NCBI RefSeq assembly: GCF_051380735.1
Contig: NZ_JBNYXQ010000009.1
Location: 124,001-188,000 of the forward strand
DNA length: 64,000 nt
Source: Janthinobacterium sp051380735
Lineage (GTDB): Bacteria; Pseudomonadota; Gammaproteobacteria; Burkholderiales; Burkholderiaceae_D
Direction of reading: 5' to 3'
The stretch's first letter is position 1, and each line of letters opens with the position of its first letter. Below, piece after piece: positions 53,070 to 62,572 of this stretch. The notes under the pieces are model-generated. The model did no database searches. It was given only the letters and a program-made list of their open reading frames with translations, and was not told where the DNA came from. The position numbers and the translations under genes are program-made.

Positions 53070-54449
53070 ATGAAACTCGACTCTTCTCCTATCGCCGCCA
53101 TTGCCACTGCCCCCGGACGCGGCGGCATCGGCGTGGTGCGTGCCTCCGGCAAGAACCTGGCGCCCTTGATGGCCGCGCTGTTCGGCGCGCAAGCGCTCAA
53201 GCCGCGCCACGCCACCTATGTGCCGTTTACCGAAGCCGATGGCGCAATCATCGACCAGGGCATCGCCATCCATTTCAAGGGCCCGCATTCGTACACCGGC
53301 GAAGACGTGCTGGAACTGCAGGGCCATGGCGGCCCGGTGGTGCTGCAGCTGTTGCTCGCGCGCGTGCTCGAAGCGGGCCGTGACAGCGGCTTGCGCCTGG
53401 CCGAGCCCGGCGAATTTACGCGTCGCGCCTTTTTGAATGACAAGCTGGACCTGGCGCAGGCCGAGGCCGTGGCCGACCTGATCGACGCGTCGACCGAAGC
53501 TGCCGCCAAGTCCGCCTCGCAATCGCTGTCGGGCGCGTTTTCAAACACCATCCACGCGCTGGTCGAGCAAGTGACCGGGCTGCGCATGCTGGTCGAAGCG
53601 ACGCTCGATTTTCCGGAAGAAGAGATCGACTTCCTGGAAAAATCGAATGCCCGTGGCCAGTTGAAGGCCGTGATCGAAGCCTTGAATAAGGTATTTGCCC
53701 AGGCCGCGCAGGGTGCGCTGCTGCGCGAAGGCCTGAACGTGGTGCTGGCCGGCCAGCCGAACGTGGGCAAGTCATCGTTGCTGAATGCGCTGGCGGGCGC
53801 CGACGTGGCCATCGTCACGCCGATCGCCGGCACCACGCGCGATAAGGTCAGCGAAACCATCCAGATCGAGGGCATTCCACTCAATATCATCGACACGGCC
53901 GGCATCCGCAGCGCCGGCGACACCATCGACGCCGTCGAGCGCATCGGCATCGAGCGCACCTGGGGCGAAATCGGCAAGGCCGACGTGATCCTGCACCTGC
54001 TCGATGCCGACCACGGCCCGACCCTGGCTGACGAAACCATCGTCGCCGCCTTCCCCGAAGGCGTGCCGGTGGTGCGTGTGTGGAACAAGATCGACCTGTC
54101 CGGCCACAAACCGAGCGTCGATGCATTGCCGGATGCAACCCATGTCTACCTGTCGGCGCACGAACATATCGGCATCGACCTGCTGCGCGCCGAGCTGCTG
54201 CGCATCGCTGGCTGGCAACAGACTGGCGAATCGCTGTACCTGGCACGCGAACGCCATCTGATCGCCCTCAAATCGGCCGGCAATCACCTCGATATCGCGG
54301 CCCAGCACGCAGCCCAGGACGACCAGTCGCTGGACCTGTTCGCCGAAGAACTCCGCCTGGCGCAGGTTCAACTGTCGAGCATCACGGGAGAATTCTCGCC
54401 CGACGATTTGCTGGGCGTGATTTTCAGCCGGTTTTGTATCGGCAAATAA
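53070..54449 (+). CDS. mnmE: tRNA modification GTPase MnmE (TrmE)
   Basis: 459 residues. N-terminal formyl-THF-binding domain (IAAIATAPGRGGIGVVR), helical domain, inserted G domain (GQPNVGKSSLLNAL; TRDK; DTAG; NKID) and the C-terminal catalytic Cys motif CIGK. With MnmG it builds the cmnm5 modification on U34 of tRNAs. All motifs are intact. Confidence 0.98.
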   Translation: MKLDSSPIAAIATAPGRGGIGVVRASGKNLAPLMAALFGAQALKPRHATYVPFTEADGAIIDQGIAIHFKGPHSYTGEDVLELQGHGGPVVLQLLLARVLEAGRDSGLRLAEPGEFTRRAFLNDKLDLAQAEAVADLIDASTEAAAKSASQSLSGAFSNTIHALVEQVTGLRMLVEATLDFPEEEIDFLEKSNARGQLKAVIEALNKVFAQAAQGALLREGLNVVLAGQPNVGKSSLLNALAGADVAIVTPIAGTTRDKVSETIQIEGIPLNIIDTAGIRSAGDTIDAVERIGIERTWGEIGKADVILHLLDADHGPTLADETIVAAFPEGVPVVRVWNKIDLSGHKPSVDALPDATHVYLSAHEHIGIDLLRAELLRIAGWQQTGESLYLARERHLIALKSAGNHLDIAAQHAAQDDQSLDLFAEELRLAQVQLSSITGEFSPDDLLGVIFSRFCIGK

Positions 54450-54458
54450 GGAGACTCG

Positions 54459-54761
54459 ATGAAACTGCTGTTCACTATGCTGCTTGGCCTGCCGTTGCTG
54501 GCCGGCGCGCAGGAAAAATTGCCGGCCGACGTGGCAAAGTATGTCGACAACGCCGATATGTGCGAGCATTTTGCCGGCGAGTCGGGTGATAACGACAAGG
54601 CGCGCCAGCGCGAAGTCAATCAGGGGATCGATCAGTCATGCGGCCCGGCGCAGAAGCAGCTGAAGCGTTTGCGCGTGAAATACGCGAAGCAGCCGGCGAT
54701 CAAAAAAGTCATCGACGCGCATGCTAATGATTCTGTCATGAGTTACCGGAAACAGGGCTAG
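54459..54761 (+). CDS. Small secreted protein, function unknown
   Basis: 100 residues. Signal peptide MKLLFTMLLGLPLLAGAQ, then a charged helical mature part with two Cys (DMCEHF, QSCGPA) that could form a disulfide. AAGGAG lies 6 bp before ATG. It follows mnmE by 9 bp and is probably co-transcribed. No family recognised. Confidence 0.75.
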   Translation: MKLLFTMLLGLPLLAGAQEKLPADVAKYVDNADMCEHFAGESGDNDKARQREVNQGIDQSCGPAQKQLKRLRVKYAKQPAIKKVIDAHANDSVMSYRKQG

Positions 54762-54787
54762 CGTAACTGCCCGGTCCTTGAGGCGGT

Positions 54788-55417
54788 TCAGCGGCGCCGC
54801 AGCAGCGCTTCCAGTGCGCTTTCAAAATCGAACTCATGGGCGGCGGCCGCCACTTCCTGGTACACATGCACCCCCAGGCTGGCGGCCAGCAGGCTGGCCG
54901 AATTTTCCAGGATATCGATGGCGGCGCCTTCGCCCTCGCGCAAATGGCTGGCCAGGCGCGCCAGCAGCAGCTGGATGGCGGGGGCCGATGGGTCCGGTGC
55001 CATGTCTTGCGCGGCCAGATGACTTTCTTCCGGTGTACCCAGCATCGTGCTGACGGCGCCCAGCAATCGATCTTGCGCCAGTTCCAGGTGGGCTATCTGC
55101 TGTGCCAGGCCGGGCGCCTGGGCCCGCAGGGCCATTTCCAGCGCGCTCGACAAGGCATGCACCTGCACCGCACCGATCATGCCGGCCGCGCCCTTCAAGG
55201 TATGCACGCGCAGGCGCGCGCCGGCATAGTCGCCGGCCGCAAACGCCGTGCTGACCTGGCGCGGCGTGGTGCCGTGGTCGTGCAGGAAGCGGCGCAGGAT
55301 TTTCAGGTACAGCGGGCGGTCGCCCATGATGCGGCCCAGCCCGCTCTCCACATCGAGCACGCGCGAGCCTTGTGCCGTGGTGGCGCTTTTATCGTCGGTG
55401 GCGTCTGGTGTGATCAT
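54788..55417 (-). CDS. HPt (histidine phosphotransfer) domain protein
   Basis: 209 residues. The phosphoacceptor motif is VHTLKGAAGMIGA near residue 72, in a helical bundle typical of HPt modules. The C-terminal ~100 residues (LLARLASHLREGEGAAIDILENSASL) look like a partial second bundle without the His motif. The cognate kinase is not in the window. It starts 10 bp after the CAP lipoprotein gene, probably as one transcript. Confidence 0.85.
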   Translation of the reverse strand: MITPDATDDKSATTAQGSRVLDVESGLGRIMGDRPLYLKILRRFLHDHGTTPRQVSTAFAAGDYAGARLRVHTLKGAAGMIGAVQVHALSSALEMALRAQAPGLAQQIAHLELAQDRLLGAVSTMLGTPEESHLAAQDMAPDPSAPAIQLLLARLASHLREGEGAAIDILENSASLLAASLGVHVYQEVAAAAHEFDFESALEALLRRR

Positions 55418-55427
55418 GCCGCCAACG

Positions 55428-56396
55428 CTAGCGTGTGCTGAACGACCAGCTGCGCGTGACGGCTGTGCCGTTCACCCTGCCGTTGAAGCTGACGTCGTAG
55501 GTGGTGTTGGCCGCTAACGGCGCCAGCGGAATGATGGCGGCGGCGGACAAGGGGGTTTGCGGGTCTGTCGCGCGTTGCAGCAGCAGTACCGGCAGGTCGC
55601 TGGCGGCGCCGCGCTGGCGCACGGTAAAGGTGGTAACACCCAGCACGTCGTTGATATTGGCGTGCACGCTGACGGGATAGCCGACGATATCCTGGTTCGG
55701 CACCGGATCGGGTTCTTCGTTGTTGCTGGAAAAGCTGGTGGCCACCCGGGCCTGGTTGCTGACGGGGTAGGTGACGACTTGCCCTGCGGCCAGGCCAGGG
55801 CCATAGCCATTGTTGGCGGCAAAGTCGGCGGTGAAATACGCGTAGCCATTGTTGCCCGTGGCCGCGCCGGCACCGGCTTCCTTGAAGATCGGTTCAAAGA
55901 TGGCGAAGCGGTGATAAATGGCGGTGATCAATTCTTCGGCCAGGTAAAAGCCGGAGCTGCTGGTGGCGCCCGCGATCACTTCGCCATACGCATAGGAATT
56001 CGAGTGGTTCAAGCTATAGCCGGCCTTGAGGTAGCGGTCGGCCAGGGTGGCGCCCGTAAAGCCGGGTTTGCCGGCGAGCTGGTCATGCGAGACCGTATTA
56101 TTGGTTTTCAGGTAGTCGGAATGGCCTTGCGCTGCGGTATCGATCTGGCTGTTGCGCGCCAGGCTTGCCAGGCCGACCTGGGCGCGCCGGTAATTGATCC
56201 AATTGTAGCCATCGGTGGCGATATTGCCGGTCGTGGCGGGCGCGCCCGCCTCCTGCACCAGTTGCGGCGCGGGCGTGGCCGTCGAGGCTGCCGGCGTGCT
56301 GCTGCTATTGCTGCCGCCACCGCCGCAAGCGGCCAGCAGCGCCGCGATCAACAGGGCGGGAATCACGGATTTGCTATGCTGGAACGAGGCGATCAA
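55428..56396 (-). CDS. CAP-domain (SCP/PR-1) lipoprotein
   Basis: 322 residues. Lipobox LLAAC near residue 24 followed by a Gly/Ser/Thr/Pro-rich linker. CAP domain (about 60-215): NYRRAQVGLASLARNSQID, TNNTVSHDQ, RYLKAGYSLNHSNSYAYGEV, with the His/Glu residues of the family cavity. The last 100 residues have an Ig-like beta pattern (NTTYDVSFNGRVNGTAVTRS). Located at the cell envelope; function in bacteria mostly unknown. Confidence 0.87.
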   Translation of the reverse strand: MIASFQHSKSVIPALLIAALLAACGGGGSNSSSTPAASTATPAPQLVQEAGAPATTGNIATDGYNWINYRRAQVGLASLARNSQIDTAAQGHSDYLKTNNTVSHDQLAGKPGFTGATLADRYLKAGYSLNHSNSYAYGEVIAGATSSSGFYLAEELITAIYHRFAIFEPIFKEAGAGAATGNNGYAYFTADFAANNGYGPGLAAGQVVTYPVSNQARVATSFSSNNEEPDPVPNQDIVGYPVSVHANINDVLGVTTFTVRQRGAASDLPVLLLQRATDPQTPLSAAAIIPLAPLAANTTYDVSFNGRVNGTAVTRSWSFSTR

Positions 56397-56544
56397 GCTG
56401 ACTCCTGTTGAAAAGGGAACGGCTGCTTTGCTGCGGCGGCGCCTGTGCCATGATTTTAAGGTATTTCTGGTGCTTGCAGCACAATGAAATTACTGCCGGG
56501 TGCGTCTGGCCGCCGCTAGGGTGTGCGGCCGCGAGCAGGGTAGA

Positions 56545-57402
56545 ATGGCTGCAATGCTTGTTTGCTATGCCACTGTTTTTTCACCGATTTTTTGGATTGC
56601 CCATAATTTGAACACCTTGCCCAAGTCGCGCCTGCAGCGCGCCAAGTACGCCCTGCCCAGTATGGTGACTCTGCTTTCGATAGCATGCGGTTTTGCCAGC
56701 ATCGTCATTTCGGTCGATAACGCGGGCACCGGTGACCCGGCCGACTACCGGCTGGCCGCAGCGCTGCTGGTGCTGGCGGGCGTGTTCGATGCGCTTGACG
56801 GCTATGTGGCGCGGCTGACCAACACCGGCTCGGACTTCGGCATGCAGCTCGATTCGATCGCCGACGTGATGAATTTCGGCTGCGCGCCGGCGGTGCTGCT
56901 GTATTGCTATGGTTTCGTGCAGATGGGCGTGCACGATCCGCTGCTGCTGCGCTTTGGCGGCATGGCCAGCTTCTTTTTCGTGGCCTGCGGCGCCATGCGC
57001 CTGGCGCGCTTCAATGTGAACGTCGGCAAGACCGACCCCATGTATTTTGTCGGCATGCCTATCACTGCCGGCGCCGCTTGCGTGGCGGCCGTGGTGGTGG
57101 CCTGGCCGGCCCCGATCGACAGCCAGTTGCACAGTTATCTGCTGATGCTGTTGCTGGTCGGCGTGGGCAGTCTGATGGTGTCGACGCTGCGTTTCCCCAG
57201 CTCGAAGCAAAAGAAAAGCCTGGCGCTGCTGCTGGTGGTGGCAGTCGCGGTTGGCATGCTGGTATGGCTGAAGACCAGTTTCTTTGCCTTCTTCTTTGCC
57301 GTGTATATCGCCGTCACCCTGGCGCTGAACCTGGCCTGGCACCTGGGCTGGCGCGGGATCGCCATGCCGCAGGTGTTCAACGACCCCGACGAAATCGATT
57401 AA
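56545..57402 (+). CDS. pssA: CDP-diacylglycerol-serine O-phosphatidyltransferase
   Basis: 285 residues, eight membrane helices. The CDP-alcohol phosphotransferase motif reads DALDGYVARLTNTGSDFGMQ followed by LDSIAD, with all conserved Asp residues. It makes phosphatidylserine, the precursor of phosphatidylethanolamine. The start is uncertain: ATG 56545 or 56554, with the frame open to 56500. The stop overlaps that of the convergent reductase by 4 bp. Confidence 0.92.
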   Translation: MAAMLVCYATVFSPIFWIAHNLNTLPKSRLQRAKYALPSMVTLLSIACGFASIVISVDNAGTGDPADYRLAAALLVLAGVFDALDGYVARLTNTGSDFGMQLDSIADVMNFGCAPAVLLYCYGFVQMGVHDPLLLRFGGMASFFFVACGAMRLARFNVNVGKTDPMYFVGMPITAGAACVAAVVVAWPAPIDSQLHSYLLMLLLVGVGSLMVSTLRFPSSKQKKSLALLLVVAVAVGMLVWLKTSFFAFFFAVYIAVTLALNLAWHLGWRGIAMPQVFNDPDEID

Positions 57403-58325
57403 GCCACTTCGTGGCCGCGTGCCGCGCGCAGGATGGCAAACCAGTCGCTGCGGCTGAGTGTGAACTGCGTGCCTTCCACTGCCACGCCCACCGCCTCAAT
57501 GCGGCCGGTGCCGGTCAGCGGCAGCGGTTTGCACGGCACTTGCATGATCCAGGCGAACACCACGCTGGCAAACGGGCGCTGCAGTTCGTCGGCGATCTGC
57601 TTGATCACATTGCGCAAGTTTTCCACGTTCGCGTCGCCGCCCTGGAACAGCCGCCCGCCGGCCAGCGGTGACCATGCCATCGGCGCCACGCCGAGGTCTT
57701 GCAGCCCATCAAAGGTTTCATCGAATATCGGTGTGGTGTGCAGCGGCGAGAATTCGACCTGATTGGTGGCCAGCGCAAAGCGCCGGTGCAACGATTCAAA
57801 CTGATGGCGGCTGAAATTCGACACGCCGAAATGCAGTACCTTGCCCTCCTTTTTCAATGCGGTGAACGCGCCGGCGATTTCGTCGAAATCCATCAGCGGA
57901 TCGGGGCGGTGGATCAGCAGCAGGTCGAGCCGGTCGGTGCGCAGCTGGCGCAACGATTGCTCTACCGAGCCGGTGATATGGGCCGCACTGGTGTCATAGT
58001 GCTGGATCGCATGGCCAGGGCGGTGCGGCGAGAGCAGCTTGATGCCGCATTTGCTGACCAGTTCCATCTTGTCGCGCAAGCCCGGCTGCAAGGCCAGTGC
58101 TTCGCCGAACAGCCCTTCGGCGCTGTAGTCGCCATAAATATCGGCATGGTCGAAACTGGTCACGCCCAGCGCCATGCACTGCTCGATAAAGGCCAGGCGC
58201 TGCTGCGCCGTCATGTTCCATTCGCCGATGCGCCACATGCCGGCGACGATGCGCGACAGTTCGGGGCCTTGCGGCGAAAGACGGCTGCGCGGGGCTTGCA
58301 GGCTGGCGGGGAAAACATGGTTCAT
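57399..58325 (-). CDS. Aldo/keto reductase (YdhF-like)
   Basis: 308 residues. The catalytic tetrad is visible: Asp and Tyr in DHADIYGDY, Lys in VSKCGIK, His in LLIHRPDPLMDF. The NADPH-binding end is present (SNFSRHQFESL; AWSPLAGGRLF). Substrate unknown. ATG 58325 begins MNHVFPASL; the longer open frame upstream is a shadow. Confidence 0.93.
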   Translation of the reverse strand: MNHVFPASLQAPRSRLSPQGPELSRIVAGMWRIGEWNMTAQQRLAFIEQCMALGVTSFDHADIYGDYSAEGLFGEALALQPGLRDKMELVSKCGIKLLSPHRPGHAIQHYDTSAAHITGSVEQSLRQLRTDRLDLLLIHRPDPLMDFDEIAGAFTALKKEGKVLHFGVSNFSRHQFESLHRRFALATNQVEFSPLHTTPIFDETFDGLQDLGVAPMAWSPLAGGRLFQGGDANVENLRNVIKQIADELQRPFASVVFAWIMQVPCKPLPLTGTGRIEAVGVAVEGTQFTLSRSDWFAILRAARGHEVA

Positions 58326-58385
58326 CGAGTGGCTTTCTGATGGTGGCTGCGAGGTGATCGAAGCGATTATATCCTTGCTCCAGGC

Positions 58386-58414
58386 AAAAAAAAGCCCGCA
58401 TCGCTGCGGGCTTT
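58386..58414 (-). terminator. Rho-independent terminator of the D-Ala-D-Ala carboxypeptidase gene
   Basis: Minus strand: 10-bp perfect stem AAAGCCCGCA / TGCGGGCTTT, four-base loop, then eight T. It starts about 20 bp beyond the stop at 58433. Confidence 0.95.
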
Positions 58415-58432
58415 GTCTTGCCATTTTGACTG

Positions 58433-59578
58433 TTACTTCATCCACAAGCGCATCGAATCCCAGGCGCGGCCAAAGATCGACGCTTCGGTGATCGGCTCGA
58501 GTGCCACCACCGGCAGTTCCAGCAGGGTTTTGCCGTCCACCACCATTTTCAGCTTGCCGACCGGGGCGTTCTGCGGCAGCGGTGCGACCAGCGGGTCCTT
58601 GCGTTCCAGCACAGGTTTCATCTTGGCGGCCGTGCCTTTCGGTACGGTGACCAGCACGTCGTTGGCAAAGCCGATTTTCACGGTGCCTTTCGAGCCTTTC
58701 CACACTTCCGGCGTGGCCACTGCCTGGCCTTTCGAGTACAGCTTGACGGTGTCGAAGTTCTGGAAGCCCCAGTTCAGCAGCTTCTGGCTTTCCTGCGTGC
58801 GGGCCTGGTCGGAGCTGGTGCCCAGCACCACGGAAATCAAACGGCGCTCGCCGGAGCCGCCCGGACGGCGCGCCGAGGCGATCATGCAGTAGCCGGCCGC
58901 TTCCGTGTGGCCGGTTTTCATGCCGTCGACGGTTGGGTCCAGCCACAGCAGGCGGTTGCGGTTAGGCTGGGTGATCTTGTTGTACGTAAAGCTTTTCACG
59001 GAATCGATTTTGTAGAATTCCGGGTAGTCGGCGATCACGCGCTTGGCCAGCACCGACAAATCCTGTGCGGTGGAGTAGTTATCGGGACTGGGCAGGCCAT
59101 GCGGATTGGCAAAACGGGTGTTTTTCATGCCCATGCGCTGTGCTTCGCGGTTCATCAGCACGACGAAGGTGCTTTCGTCGCCGGCCACGGCTTCGGCCAG
59201 CGCAACGGCGGCGTCGTTACCCGATTGAATCATCAGGCCATGCAGCAGGTCATCGATCGACACCGGGGTGGCCGGGTCGATGAACATTTTCGAGCTGCTG
59301 GCGTCCACTTTCCAGGCGCGCGTGGACACATTCACTTTCTGGTCCAGCGCCAGTTTCTTTTCGCGCACGGCAGCAAACGTCAGGTAGGCCGTCATGATCT
59401 TGGTCAGCGAAGCCGGTTCGACGCGTGCGTCCGGATCTTGCGAGGCAATGATCTGGCCGCTGGTGGCGTCGAGCAAGAGCCAGGATTTGGCGGCGATAGT
59501 CGGTGCCGGAACGGTCTGGGCCATGGCGGCGGACAGGAAAAGTACACTGGAGGCCAGTGCCGCTAGGAGTTTTTTCAT
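58433..59578 (-). CDS. dacC: D-alanyl-D-alanine carboxypeptidase (PBP5/6 type)
   Basis: 381 residues. Signal peptide ends AMAQ. Active-site motifs SLTK (about residue 58), SGN and KTGH are in the family order. The C-terminal beta domain is followed by an amphipathic helix (FGRAWDSMRLWMK) that anchors the enzyme to the inner membrane. It trims the terminal D-Ala of peptidoglycan pentapeptide. The choice of dacC over dacA is a guess. Confidence 0.93.
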   Translation of the reverse strand: MKKLLAALASSVLFLSAAMAQTVPAPTIAAKSWLLLDATSGQIIASQDPDARVEPASLTKIMTAYLTFAAVREKKLALDQKVNVSTRAWKVDASSSKMFIDPATPVSIDDLLHGLMIQSGNDAAVALAEAVAGDESTFVVLMNREAQRMGMKNTRFANPHGLPSPDNYSTAQDLSVLAKRVIADYPEFYKIDSVKSFTYNKITQPNRNRLLWLDPTVDGMKTGHTEAAGYCMIASARRPGGSGERRLISVVLGTSSDQARTQESQKLLNWGFQNFDTVKLYSKGQAVATPEVWKGSKGTVKIGFANDVLVTVPKGTAAKMKPVLERKDPLVAPLPQNAPVGKLKMVVDGKTLLELPVVALEPITEASIFGRAWDSMRLWMK

Positions 59579-59692
59579 GGAGGCTGGTCTGCGAAAAAAA
59601 GTGAAGGCTGAGGGCCATGCCGCTGTTACCTGCATGGCCACGTGGAAAAAACGGGTCAATTATAGCCGCGAAAACGGCAGTAAGCCCACACT

Positions 59693-60355
59693 TCAAGCAT
59701 CATCCGCCACGCTGGCCGGTTTGTCGCCATGCCATAGCGCGATGACCAGTTGCTTGATGTGATTGAGCTTGCGGTGGAAAAAGTGGTCGGCGCCCGGGAT
59801 CACGATCACCGGGATATCTTGTGGCCGCGCCCAGTCGAACACGGCTGACAGGGGAATGGTGTCGTCCAGTTCGCCGTGGATCAGGATGGTGTCGGCCGGA
59901 ATGTCTGGCATCGCCCATTTGCCGGCCGCGCTGCCGATCAGCGCCAGGCGCTCTGGCGGCGTGCCGGCGGCGCTCAGGCGCTCGTTCAGTTTCGACTGCA
60001 CGAAGGTGCCGAAGGAAAAGCCGGACAAGGCCACCGGCAAGCCCGGATACAGGCTGCGCATGTGTTCGTACAGCAGTTGCATGTCGTCGGTTTCGCCGGC
60101 GCCATGGTCATGCACGCCTTCCGAGGCACCCACGCCGCGAAAGTTGATGCGCGCCACCACGTAGCCAAGCGCCACAAAGGCGCGTGCCAGGGTTTGCGTG
60201 ACCTTGTTGTCCATGGTGCCGCCATACAGCGGGTGTGGATGGGCCACCAGGGCGATGCCGCGCGGCGTATCGACCGGGTAGTCCAGCAGGCCTTCCATGC
60301 TGCCCGCATGGCCGGCAAGGGTGAATTTTTCGGAGTTTCGGTTCATCAGGCTCAT
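59693..60355 (-). CDS. Alpha/beta hydrolase
   Basis: 220 residues. Oxyanion segment AHPHPLYGGTMDNKV, nucleophile elbow GFSFGT (G-x-S-x-G), acid in HGELDDTIP, catalytic His in PGADHFFHRKL. This subgroup resembles bacterial YcjY/DLH-like hydrolases of unknown substrate. It lies 26 bp after the ferredoxin gene on the same strand. Confidence 0.9.
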   Translation of the reverse strand: MSLMNRNSEKFTLAGHAGSMEGLLDYPVDTPRGIALVAHPHPLYGGTMDNKVTQTLARAFVALGYVVARINFRGVGASEGVHDHGAGETDDMQLLYEHMRSLYPGLPVALSGFSFGTFVQSKLNERLSAAGTPPERLALIGSAAGKWAMPDIPADTILIHGELDDTIPLSAVFDWARPQDIPVIVIPGADHFFHRKLNHIKQLVIALWHGDKPASVADDA

Positions 60356-60381
60356 GTTGTTGCTTGTCTCTTAAATTGAGA

Positions 60382-60699
60382 TTAAATCTTGAGGCGATCG
60401 ACCACTTTGCCGCCCACCAAATGCGTATCGATGATGTCATCGATATCGCTGTTGTCGACATAGGTGTACCACGTGCCTTCCGGGTAGATCACCAGCACCG
60501 GGCCTTCTTCACAGCGGTCCAGGCAGCCGGCCTGGTTGATGCGGATCTTGCCGGCGCCACTCATGTTCAGGTCCTTGATGCGGCGCTTGCAGTGTTTTTG
60601 CGCTTTTTCGGCGCCATGGTCGCCGCAGCTGTTGCGGCCGTCTTCACGTTTGTTCATGCAGAAAAAAACGTGGCGTTCAAAATAGGGGGCGTCGCTCAT
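60382..60699 (-). CDS. [2Fe-2S] ferredoxin, thioredoxin-like
   Basis: 105 residues. Cys residues occur at 14, 25, 37, 59 and 63; the FFCMN, NSCGDHG, AGCLDRC pattern is that of Shethna-type thioredoxin-fold ferredoxins. It should carry one [2Fe-2S] cluster and serve as a low-potential electron carrier. Partner unknown. It is 39 bp downstream of the VanZ gene. Confidence 0.92.
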   Translation of the reverse strand: MSDAPYFERHVFFCMNKREDGRNSCGDHGAEKAQKHCKRRIKDLNMSGAGKIRINQAGCLDRCEEGPVLVIYPEGTWYTYVDNSDIDDIIDTHLVGGKVVDRLKI

Positions 60700-60738
60700 T
60701 GTCGTACTCCTGCGGTTGGCTATGCGCCATGATAACGG

Positions 60739-61935
60739 TTATGGGTGGTCTTCGCGCCGATGTCGCTGTTGTTCTTCCTGCCGGTTCAGTTTGTGCGAAG
60801 GCAGCCACAGGAACCATAGCGCAATGAACGGCCACAGCAAGGCCAGGAACTGGGCCGCACCATTGAAGTTGAGGAACTTGCCTTGCACCCAGCCTTGCAG
60901 GGTGGACATGAAATACGGGTTGATCGGCGTGGTGTTCACGATGACCAGGCTCAGCAGCAAGGTGGCGACCGCGATGCGGCGCTGCGCCACATGCGGCGCG
61001 AAGGCCAGGCCGCCCAGCATGATTATGGCAATCAGGAAGCCGCCCTGCGCGCCCGGCGTAATCCACACGAAAGCATTCTGCGGCGAAAACAGCAGTGCGC
61101 TGGCCATGGCCCGCATGACCAGCGCGGTGCCAACCAGGGCCATCACCAGCATGGCGCGCGGCGCGGTACGGCGCAACAGGCACAGCAGGGCCAGCGCAGC
61201 GCCCGTCATGCCGCAGGCGGTAATGATGGTCTCCGACAACCAGTATTGCTCTACCGTCAGAACGGCATCGGGCCGCAAATACGACGCCAGGTCGATTTCC
61301 GTGCCCATCAGGATGGACGCCCAGTCCGACAAAATCGGCAGCAGCTGGCCGAGGCCGAACAGATAGCCTTGCGGATAGATCTGCGCCAGCGGCCACAGCG
61401 CAACCAGCACCAGGCCCTGGCTCGCATGTTGGGCAAACCAGCGCTGGCGCAATCGCAGCAGGCGGCTGCGGTCGAGCAGCCAGCGCGCCGACAGCGCGCC
61501 GATCACGGCGCCGATAAAGCAGCCGGCCGAATTGGTATAAAAATCGAGGTTCGAGGAAACGCGGCTGGGCAAATAGGTTTGCACCGCTTCCATGGTACCG
61601 GAAATAAACATGCCGCACAGCGCAGCGATCATCACCGCCAGGAAGCACGTCACGCGTGGAAACAGCGAATAGACGAGCAGTATGCCCAGCGGTATATAGC
61701 CGACGATATTGACGCCGACGTCAAAGCCGGTCCAGTAGCGCGGCATCTTGGTGTTTTCAAGAAACGTCAGCGGCGACAGGCCATTGCTGTGCCAGCCGGT
61801 AAACGGGAACCAGCTGGCATACACGATCAGGAACACATAGGCCAGCAGCGCTGCGCGCGAGACGGGCGAATGGCGCGCCGGTGCGGGCGGCTGCGGCGCC
61901 GCTACCGGCACAGCGTTGGCTGCAGCCGGTGTCAT
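60739..61935 (-). CDS. VanZ-family membrane protein
   Basis: 398 residues, about ten hydrophobic segments. The VanZ domain is in the first 160 residues (DVGVNIVGYIPLGILLVY, GTMEAVQTYLPSRVSSNLDF). The C-terminal half is extra membrane sequence of unknown role. Its ATG overlaps the stop of the lipoprotein gene by 4 bp, so it belongs to the MlaD-type operon. Confidence 0.88.
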   Translation of the reverse strand: MTPAAANAVPVAAPQPPAPARHSPVSRAALLAYVFLIVYASWFPFTGWHSNGLSPLTFLENTKMPRYWTGFDVGVNIVGYIPLGILLVYSLFPRVTCFLAVMIAALCGMFISGTMEAVQTYLPSRVSSNLDFYTNSAGCFIGAVIGALSARWLLDRSRLLRLRQRWFAQHASQGLVLVALWPLAQIYPQGYLFGLGQLLPILSDWASILMGTEIDLASYLRPDAVLTVEQYWLSETIITACGMTGAALALLCLLRRTAPRAMLVMALVGTALVMRAMASALLFSPQNAFVWITPGAQGGFLIAIIMLGGLAFAPHVAQRRIAVATLLLSLVIVNTTPINPYFMSTLQGWVQGKFLNFNGAAQFLALLWPFIALWFLWLPSHKLNRQEEQQRHRREDHP

Positions 61936-62561
61936 TCTTTCGGTATGTTCAGCGTGCCCAGCCAGGCCAGCAAGTCGGCGGCGACGGCGTCCGACGCTGC
62001 GGCCAGCGCCTGCGCGCCACCTTGCGCATCGGCGCTGGCAGCGCGGCTGTTGCGGCTGAAGGTTTTCTGGTCGACCAGCAGGTGGCCGCGGAACAGCGAG
62101 GCGCGCAGGGTGACCTGGCCGCTGCTTTGCTTCTCGCTATCGAAGTTCTGCGAGAAATCATCGACATCGATGCGCAGCAGCGGAATGCCGGCCGCCGCGT
62201 CGGTGGTCGACAGCACCTTCACGCCGCCCTGGGCGACGCGGGTTTTCAGGCGCTGACTCAGCAGTTGCAGCGGCGGCGTGTTCCAGCGGTTGTAGGCATA
62301 GGGCCGCGATTGCTGGGCGTCGGCGTACAGCAGGCGGTAATACATGCGCTGGGTGTCGAGCCAGGCCGGACCGTTGGCGTCGGCAATCACCAGTACCGGC
62401 AGCGGTGCTGCCGCAGCTTGCACCGTTGCCGCTGGTGGCGCAGGCGGGCCAAAATCGTAAAAGGTCGGCAGCGGGCCGCGGCTGGCGCAGCCGCCCAGCA
62501 GCAACGCCGCTGCCAAGGCCAACAGGCCGGCGCTGGTGCGCGAAGGACGGGGAAAATGCAT
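61932..62561 (-). CDS. ABC-type transport auxiliary lipoprotein (PqiC/LetC-like)
   Basis: 209 residues. Lipobox LLGGC near residue 25, then the ABC_trans_aux fold: TFYDFGPP, RMYYRLLYADAQQSRPYAYN, PPLQLLSQRL. Such lipoproteins sit at the inner face of the outer membrane and complement an MlaD ring. It follows the MlaD gene by 11 bp and overlaps the VanZ gene. Confidence 0.88.
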   Translation of the reverse strand: MHFPRPSRTSAGLLALAAALLLGGCASRGPLPTFYDFGPPAPPAATVQAAAAPLPVLVIADANGPAWLDTQRMYYRLLYADAQQSRPYAYNRWNTPPLQLLSQRLKTRVAQGGVKVLSTTDAAAGIPLLRIDVDDFSQNFDSEKQSSGQVTLRASLFRGHLLVDQKTFSRNSRAASADAQGGAQALAAASDAVAADLLAWLGTLNIPKE

Positions 62562-62572
62562 CGTGTATCTCC

